Shown: in pieces, positions 59,283 to 64,000 of the stretch
Numbering within the stretch: the stretch's first letter is position 1
How the letters are laid out: each line of letters opens with the position of its first letter
DNA from: Streptomyces sp. Ag109_O5-1
Lineage (GTDB): Bacteria > Actinomycetota > Actinomycetes > Streptomycetales > Streptomycetaceae
Assembly (NCBI RefSeq): GCF_003814875.1
Contig: NZ_RKQF01000001.1
Coordinates: forward strand, 11,470,001 to 11,534,000
Direction of reading: 5' to 3'
DNA: 64,000 bases
Program-made: the position numbers and the translations under genes
The notes under the pieces: model-generated
Database searches by the model: none
What the model was told of the DNA's origin: nothing
Seen by the model: the letters and a program-made list of their open reading frames with translations, nothing else

Positions 59283-60795
59283 TCGGCGATCTCCGGGGTG
59301 TGGCGGGTGAGGAACGCGGCGGTGGCACGGTGCTGTTCCTCAAGGCGGTGACGGACGTAGGGGGCCAAACGGTCACCGGCGGCCAGTGTGTCCTCCAGCC
59401 GGAGGAGGTGATCGGCAAGGGCCTGCCGGTTGTCGGATGTCAGGGCGGCGTTGCGGCAGGCTTGCGGCTGGCAGTCGGCCAGGACGGGCTGATCGGCGGA
59501 AGCCTCGGGGCTGCGGCACAGGGCGCGGTCGGGGTTGTAGACGCAGGTGACGAAGGTCCCCAGGTACACGTGCGGGTCGTGGCGGGCCACGATGCGGCGC
59601 AGGCGGGCTTCGTCAGTGACGACCTGGCCGTCGAAGACGGTGTGCCGGGCGAACTCGGCGAGCCGGGCTTCGGCCTCGGCGCCGGCCGGCCCAGCCAGCG
59701 TCGGGCGGTCTTCGTCGGCACTCAGCTCGGCGAGCAACTGGCCGCGGGCGAGGGCTTGCTCGGCTTCGACCTCATCGCGGAAGCCGGAGTCGCTGGTGCC
59801 GGCGTCGCCCTCGAACATTTGAATGTACTGGTGGCGGTATTGCAGGGCTCCCGCGATGGCGCCGCCGGGGCGGCGGGCGATGAACCAGGCCAGGGTCCGC
59901 CGGAACTGGCGCGTGGTCAGCCGAGGCAGCCGGCCCCGTTCCAGGGGGATCCCGTCGGGGCGCCTGCGGTCGTCGCAGTAGGCGGTGATCCAGGAGATCA
60001 GGAAGGCGATGTCTTTGTTGGTGGTGTTGCTGTTGGGCACCGGGAATGTGCTGCGGCGGCGGGTGCTGGGTGCGGGGGCGAGCAAGTAGGGCTGGTCCTG
60101 GGGCTGGAAGCGTTCGAGGACGGCGATGGCGCGGGCGACGGGGGCGGTGACGATCCAGGTGGCCTCCGCGCCGTGGACGTCTTCGCCCTTGAAGGCGAGG
60201 CTGGCCAGCCGGTGCCGGTAGACATGCCCGTCGGATGCTTGCTGGACGCTGAGGCATCCGCGCTTAAGGTGCTTGATCTCGGAGTCGCGCAAGCCGGAGA
60301 GATAGGCGTTCACGATCCAGCAGGACACCAGAAGCAGCCGCTCCATGCGGGCGACGTCGTAGTACGAGATGCGCTCCAGCCACGGCCGGCCCTCTAGCCG
60401 CCCCTGGGGGGCGTGCGCGAGCGGGCAGTCCGTGTTGACTCCGACGTCGTCGGCGGCCTCCGCGATCATCTGTCGTGGCCGGGCCTCGTCCAGGCGGTGA
60501 ACGGGATAGCCCAGCAGTCGAGCCAGGTAGCTGGTGCTGGGGAACGGCTCACCTCGGCGGGCGGAGGCCAGGCGCGCGGGTGCCGCTGGCAGGGGGTGGC
60601 GACGGCGGCGGAAGTCGTCCAGCAGTTCCGCCAGCGCGGTGGGCAGGTCAGGGCCGGCGGGCGGCCGGGCATCGATGGCGTCGCGCTCTGCGCGGGCAGC
60701 CAGGACATCGTCGGCGAAGTCGTCGACGAAGCGCATCGCCCAGCTCAGCAGCGGTGCTACGACCTGCTCGGGGATGCGGTCGGTGAGATTCTCTG
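59279..60795 (-). pseudogene. Tn554 TnpB-like integrase, N-terminally truncated
   Basis: At least 485 codons: LLLVSCWIVNAYLSGLRDSE with the first catalytic Arg, a core of IAVLERFQPQDQPYLLAPAP, then LTTRQFRRTLAWFIARRPGG and ALQYRHQYIQMFEG with the nucleophile Tyr region. A cysteine cluster (CVYNPDRALC, CQPQAC) near the C-terminus is typical of large TnpB-like integrases. The N-terminal ~200 residues are missing; homology fades at ENLTDRIPEQ near 60795 where unrelated plus-strand coding begins. The frame stays open far upstream by chance. Confidence 0.72.
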
Positions 60796-61017
60796 GTGGA
60801 GCAGGCTGAGGCGCTGGAGCGGTTCTTCGTGGCTTCGGAGTCGGCGGCGGTGGTGCCGCTGCCGTCTTTTCACGGGGCTGACGGCTTCGACTGCGGTGTC
60901 CTGCTGGGCCGGGAGGCGGCGGTGGGCCTGGTCCACCATGGACGGGAAGCGTGTGCGTCGGCACAGCCGGTGGAGACGATCGAGGCCGTGCGGGCGCTGC
61001 CGGTGTGGCACAACTGA
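60796..61017 (+). CDS. Hypothetical 73-residue protein or C-terminal stub
   Basis: GTG 60796 to TGA 61017, 16 bp before the M20 gene on the same strand. The peptide includes ALERFFVASESAAVVPLPSF and FDCGVLLGREAAVGLVHHGR. The good codon pattern and close spacing suggest a real gene of the same operon, but its start lies exactly where the truncated integrase fades, so it may be the tail of a gene whose front was deleted. Family not recognised. Confidence 0.4.
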   Translation: MEQAEALERFFVASESAAVVPLPSFHGADGFDCGVLLGREAAVGLVHHGREACASAQPVETIEAVRALPVWHN

Positions 61018-61033
61018 CGTGGTGGGGAGAGGC

Positions 61034-62311
61034 GTGAGCAGGAACCTTCAGCGGCCGGACGAGGCCCGTACGGCGTCGGTGGTCGCGCTGGCCCAGGACC
61101 TGATCCGGCAGCCGAGCCGGGCCGGGATCGACGACTACGGGCCCGTCCTCGCCGTGCTGGAGGACTGGCTCGCTGCTCGCGGCCTGCCGCACCGGCGCCT
61201 GCACGGCGATGCGGGTGCCCTGGTCGGGCTGCTGGTGGAGATCCCGGGTGATCGGCCGGGGGCGTGGTGGACTCTCGATGCATGCGTGGACACCGCCCCC
61301 TATGGCGACGAGTTGGCGTGGTCGTTCCCGCCGGCCTCGGGCGACATCGTGGACGGCTGGCTGCGGGGACGGGGCGCGGCTGATTCCAAGCTGGCTGCGG
61401 CGATGTTCTGCCACATCGCCGAGGACCTCGCCGCCCAGGCCCGGGAGCTGAGCGGCGGGCTCGCCGTGCTCCTGGACGTCGACGAGCACACCGGCAACTT
61501 CGGCGGCGCCCGCGCCGCTCTCGCCGACGAGGCCGTGGCCCGGCCGGCCGGGGTGATGATCGGCTACCCCGGCATGGACGAGGTGGTCGTCGGCGGGCGG
61601 GGCCTGTGGAGGGCCGTCCTCACCGTGCATGCTCCCTCCGGGCACTCCGGGTCCAGCAAGACCGTGGTCGGTGCGATCTCCCGCGCCGCGCACCTGGTTG
61701 GCCTCCTCGACGCGGCCGACCTGCCCGGGGTCGAGGACGGTTCGGAGTTCCCGCTGCTCCCGAAGGTGTCGGTCACCGCCTGCCACGGTGGCCAGGGATT
61801 CTCCGTCACCCCCGACCGGTGCGACCTCAACATCGATGTGCGCACCACGCCCGGATTCGATGCCCATGACGCCGAGACGCTCGTCCGCAAGGCCGTCGCC
61901 GAGCTCGACGCAGCCTCGCCTGCCCCGCGCCCGACCGAGATCACCCCGGTCGCGGCATGGCCGCCGTTCCGGCTCACCGACACCGAGCAGCCGGCTGCGG
62001 CCTTGCTGGACGCTGCCGCCGAGGCAGGGCTCGCGGTCCGGACGAAGACCGCCGGGCCCTCGAACATCGGCAACCTGCTGGCTGGCGAGGGTATCCCGGC
62101 AACGGCCGGCTTCGGGGTTCCCTACGAAGGGCTCCACGGCATCGACGAACGCGCCCACCTCGCAGAACTGCCCACGGTGTACGCGGTCTACCGGCGTGCC
62201 GTGCTCCGTCTGCTGGAGTCCGACATCCCAGCCGCGTCCCAGATTTCTCCCAACTCCGCTCCCAGCAAGTACCCAACTGCGCCTCTGGGAAAGGGACGTC
62301 GCCCGCGGTGA
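61034..62311 (+). CDS. M20-type metallohydrolase with altered zinc ligands
   Basis: 425 residues from GTG 61034 (GGGGAG close ahead). M20/ArgE/DapE fold: WTLDACVDTAPYGDELAWSF, GWLRGRGAADSKLAAAMFCH with Asp117, LAVLLDVDEHTGNFGGARAA, the dimer domain WRAVLTVHAPSGHSGSSKTV and DLNIDVRTTPGF, and a final VPYEGLHGIDERAHLAELPT with His. The usual HxDT is CxDT (Cys84) and DEExG is DEHTG (His152), so two metal ligands differ while the base Glu151 remains. It lies 133 bp before the RiPP precursor on the same strand and could trim leader or modify substrate. Confidence 0.8.
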   Translation: MSRNLQRPDEARTASVVALAQDLIRQPSRAGIDDYGPVLAVLEDWLAARGLPHRRLHGDAGALVGLLVEIPGDRPGAWWTLDACVDTAPYGDELAWSFPPASGDIVDGWLRGRGAADSKLAAAMFCHIAEDLAAQARELSGGLAVLLDVDEHTGNFGGARAALADEAVARPAGVMIGYPGMDEVVVGGRGLWRAVLTVHAPSGHSGSSKTVVGAISRAAHLVGLLDAADLPGVEDGSEFPLLPKVSVTACHGGQGFSVTPDRCDLNIDVRTTPGFDAHDAETLVRKAVAELDAASPAPRPTEITPVAAWPPFRLTDTEQPAAALLDAAAEAGLAVRTKTAGPSNIGNLLAGEGIPATAGFGVPYEGLHGIDERAHLAELPTVYAVYRRAVLRLLESDIPAASQISPNSAPSKYPTAPLGKGRRPR

Positions 62312-62444
62312 CATGGAGGCAGTACCTTCCCCGTACCCGCTGAGAAGACGAGGGACTTGGCTCATGGCCGAGCCGATCACCCGTCCGACGAAGCCCGTCG
62401 GCGAAGGCAGCCGCGCCGCGGCGCACCGCCGGCAAGGAGGCACG

Positions 62445-62702
62445 ATGCCCACCGCAGTCCAGGCCGCGGACCGTCCCTGGGGCGCCGGCCGGCTCGCCCC
62501 GTACCCGACCGTCGTCCACCGCCCGCATGCGTCGGTCGTGATTGACCCCGACACCCAGCTCGGCGTCTACCTGGACCACGCCGGTCAGGTGATCGACATG
62601 GGCAAGCACGGCACCAGCAAGGGCACCGAGACGGACACGACCACGAACGCGGATTCTGCGCCGGATCAGGGGCACGACCAGGACTCGGAGCAGGACAGTT
62701 GA
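62445..62702 (+). CDS. ATP-grasp RiPP precursor peptide
   Basis: 85 residues from ATG 62445, with AAGGAGG four bases ahead. The leader has RPWGAGRLAPYPTVVHRP and VVIDPDTQLGVYLDHAGQVI, the pattern of putative ATP-grasp target peptides (TIGR04186-like: RP...RLAPYPT...DP.TQ). The C-terminal ~27 residues are almost only Thr, Ser, Asp, Glu, Gly and Gln (GTETDTTTNADSAP, DQGHDQDSEQDS), offering hydroxyl donors and carboxyl acceptors for ester or amide crosslinks. Stop is three bases before the maturase start. ATG 62364 is an in-frame alternative without such a ribosome site. Confidence 0.85.
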   Translation: MPTAVQAADRPWGAGRLAPYPTVVHRPHASVVIDPDTQLGVYLDHAGQVIDMGKHGTSKGTETDTTTNADSAPDQGHDQDSEQDS

Positions 62703-62705
62703 GCG

Positions 62706-63665
62706 GTGACTGCCAAGAGGCCGGTGCTCGTGGCCACCGAGACGGACGATCTCACCGCCGACATGGTGATCGCCCATCTGAACCGCCGGAACGTGCCGGT
62801 GGTCCGGTTCAACCCCGCTGACATCGGCCCGGACCTGACGGTGTCCGCATGGTTCGGTGCCTGCCCGGCCCCAGTGTCCGGGCAGGCACGGACGCTGTCG
62901 CGGACCGTTGACCTGACCGTGGTGCGGTCGGTGTACTGGCGTCGGCCGGTGTGGCCCGCCTTCGAGCATCTCGGCGCCGATGACGCGCGTTTCGCGGCGG
63001 CCCAGGTCCGCCACGGCCTCGGCGGCATCCTCTACGCCCTCGACGGACCGCTGTGGGTGAACCACCCCCTTGCCAACGCCGCCGCCGACTACAAGCCCGC
63101 CCAGCTCGCCATGGCCCAGCGTCTCGGGCTCACCGTCCCGCCGACGCTGGTGACGAACGACCCGGCCGAAGCCCGGGAATTTACCGCCCAGCACGATCAG
63201 GTGATCTTCAAGACGCTCCGGTGGACGCCCTGCTGGCGTGACGGTGTTCCCGTCACGGGCTGGGCCGACCCGGTCACGGCATCCGAGATCGACGAGAGTG
63301 TGCGCGTGGCGCCACACCTGTTCCAAGCCGTCGTGGACAAGACGGCCGACCTCCGGGTGCTGGTCGTGGGCCGGCAGGTGTTCGCCGTGCGGATCGAGTC
63401 CGGGATGCTGGACTGGCGCAAGGACCACTCGGCTCTCTCCTACAGTGTCGTGGACCTGCCCGACCGCATGGAGAAGATGCTCCTGGCCTACCTGGACCAC
63501 GCCGGGCTGGTCTCGGGGAGCTTCGACCTCGCCGTGGACAAGACGGACAGCCTGTGGTGGCTGGAGCTGAACCCCAACGGGCAGTGGGGGTGGCTGGAGG
63601 AAGCCACCGGTCTTCCCATGTCCGTCGCATTCGCCGACCTGCTGATGCAAGGAGCCGCCCCATGA
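62706..63665 (+). CDS. ATP-grasp ribosomal peptide maturase
   Basis: 319 residues from GTG 62706. N-terminal preATP-grasp part (RPVLVATETDDLTADMVIAH, VVRFNPADIGPDL), then VVRSVYWRRPVWPAF, the central QVIFKTLRWTPCWRDGVPVT with ATP-binding Lys169, RVLVVGRQVFAVRIES and the C-terminal LWWLELNPNGQWGWLEEATG, the SAV_5884-type ATP-grasp signature (TIGR04187-like) with the metal-binding Glu and Asn. It should activate Asp/Glu side chains of the precursor as acylphosphates and join them to Ser, Thr or Lys. Overlaps the methyltransferase by ATGA. Confidence 0.92.
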   Translation: MTAKRPVLVATETDDLTADMVIAHLNRRNVPVVRFNPADIGPDLTVSAWFGACPAPVSGQARTLSRTVDLTVVRSVYWRRPVWPAFEHLGADDARFAAAQVRHGLGGILYALDGPLWVNHPLANAAADYKPAQLAMAQRLGLTVPPTLVTNDPAEAREFTAQHDQVIFKTLRWTPCWRDGVPVTGWADPVTASEIDESVRVAPHLFQAVVDKTADLRVLVVGRQVFAVRIESGMLDWRKDHSALSYSVVDLPDRMEKMLLAYLDHAGLVSGSFDLAVDKTDSLWWLELNPNGQWGWLEEATGLPMSVAFADLLMQGAAP

Positions 63666-64000
63666 CCGACACCGCTTCCCACCGACGCGCCCTTGCCGGC
63701 CGCCTGAGCGAAGCGGGCGTCCTCGTCAGCCCTCAGTGGCGAGCAGCGGTGGAAGCCGTGCCCCGGGAGCTGTTTCTGAACCCGGGCGTGTTCCTGCCTG
63801 CCGAGGGCGGCCGGTGGCGCCCGGTCACAGCACTCGGAACCGACCCGCATGAGTGGGCGCAGATCGCCTACCGTGACGAGTCCTTGACCACACAGCTCGA
63901 CGGCCACCTCACCGCTGACCAGGTCAGCGGTCTCGTCGCAGGCTCTCCGACATCGTCGTCCACCACTCCGGTGACCGTGGTCGGCATGATCGAGAACCTG
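63662..64000 (+). CDS. Methyltransferase of ATP-grasp RiPP system, N-terminal part (runs off window)
   Basis: 113 codons visible. RALAGRLSEAGVLVSPQWRA, AVEAVPRELFLNPGVFLPAE and YRDESLTTQLDG match the N-terminus of protein-isoaspartate O-methyltransferase (PCMT)-like enzymes, in the branch linked with ATP-grasp maturases (TIGR04188-like). The SAM motif lies beyond the window. Such enzymes methylate an Asp of the modified peptide, which can cyclise to aspartimide. Starts within the maturase stop (ATGA), so the two are translated together. Confidence 0.88.
   Translation, partial: MTDTASHRRALAGRLSEAGVLVSPQWRAAVEAVPRELFLNPGVFLPAEGGRWRPVTALGTDPHEWAQIAYRDESLTTQLDGHLTADQVSGLVAGSPTSSSTTPVTVVGMIENL

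Noticed and set aside
60737..62554. Upstream extension of the minus-strand integrase frame through the M20 gene
   Set aside because: The frame is open, but only the part below about 60795 resembles an integrase; beyond that it is antisense to a well-conserved hydrolase.
1..64000. CRISPR arrays, tRNA and rRNA genes
   Set aside because: I looked for regularly spaced repeats, CCA-ending cloverleaf sequences and rRNA signatures and saw none. Without a covariance search a divergent tRNA could be missed.

Overview
The window is high-GC DNA with GTG and TTG starts, leaderless-looking promoters and typical actinomycete families (MmyB-type XRE regulators, DHA2 exporters, mycothiol-dependent isomerase-like protein, F420-type reductase, ATP-grasp RiPP genes). 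It reads as an accessory region of a Streptomyces or close relative, such as a chromosome arm or large linear plasmid. I found no tRNA, rRNA or CRISPR array. Mobile DNA and decayed genes make up roughly half of it.

Layout. 1-7000: small regulator/enzyme units: an MFS exporter divergent from TetR with duplicated operators, AraC, a DinB/MDMPI-fold protein, an alpha/beta hydrolase, and SnoaL-like protein divergent from PadR plus a quinone oxidoreductase, with a 34-bp perfect operator. 7000-12500: a recombinase cassette (tyrosine recombinase, XRE, zinc-ribbon recombinase-like protein) whose third gene is split by a TnpB-carrying element. 12600-16450: serine recombinase beside a 30-bp perfect palindrome, MarR with an MFS exporter, and a PEBP protein. 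16500-18110: Tn3 and IS256 remnants. 18110-20720: MocR regulator divergent from DJ-1/PfpI and cyanase. 20980-25640: graveyard with IS5 and group II intron fragments, a decayed pcaI-pcaJ-pcaF block cut by an IS, and a VOC remnant. 25700-34000: secreted protein, IS630, membrane protein, IS1182, GNAT, and a fused IS5/Tn3 wreck. 34000-38410: TPR gene remnant and a TA-flanked composite IS630-type unit carrying AraC and dehydrogenase genes. 38500-44700: DUF1259 protein, secreted protein, then IS5, IS701, IS630 and a MITE-like element almost end to end. 44900-54770: an oxidoreductase/hydrolase operon, an aldo/keto reductase and an exporter, each governed by a paralogous MmyB-type regulator through the same 32-bp promoter element; a fourth copy of that element is orphaned. 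54940-58250: TetR, then an IS1182-like element with a P-loop passenger gene between its inverted repeats. 58900-60800: Tn554-like DUF6262 plus integrase remnant. 61034-64000: M20 hydrolase with unusual metal ligands, RiPP precursor, ATP-grasp maturase and methyltransferase, cut by the window end.

How it works together. Most intact non-mobile genes form small regulator-target pairs for detoxification or redox chemistry. Two loci stand out: the ATP-grasp RiPP pathway at the right edge, and the reiterated MmyB regulator/promoter module, which looks like a duplicated three- or four-target regulon. The IS elements have truncated, fused or bracketed neighbouring genes, and several insertions can be ordered from nested ends and target duplications.
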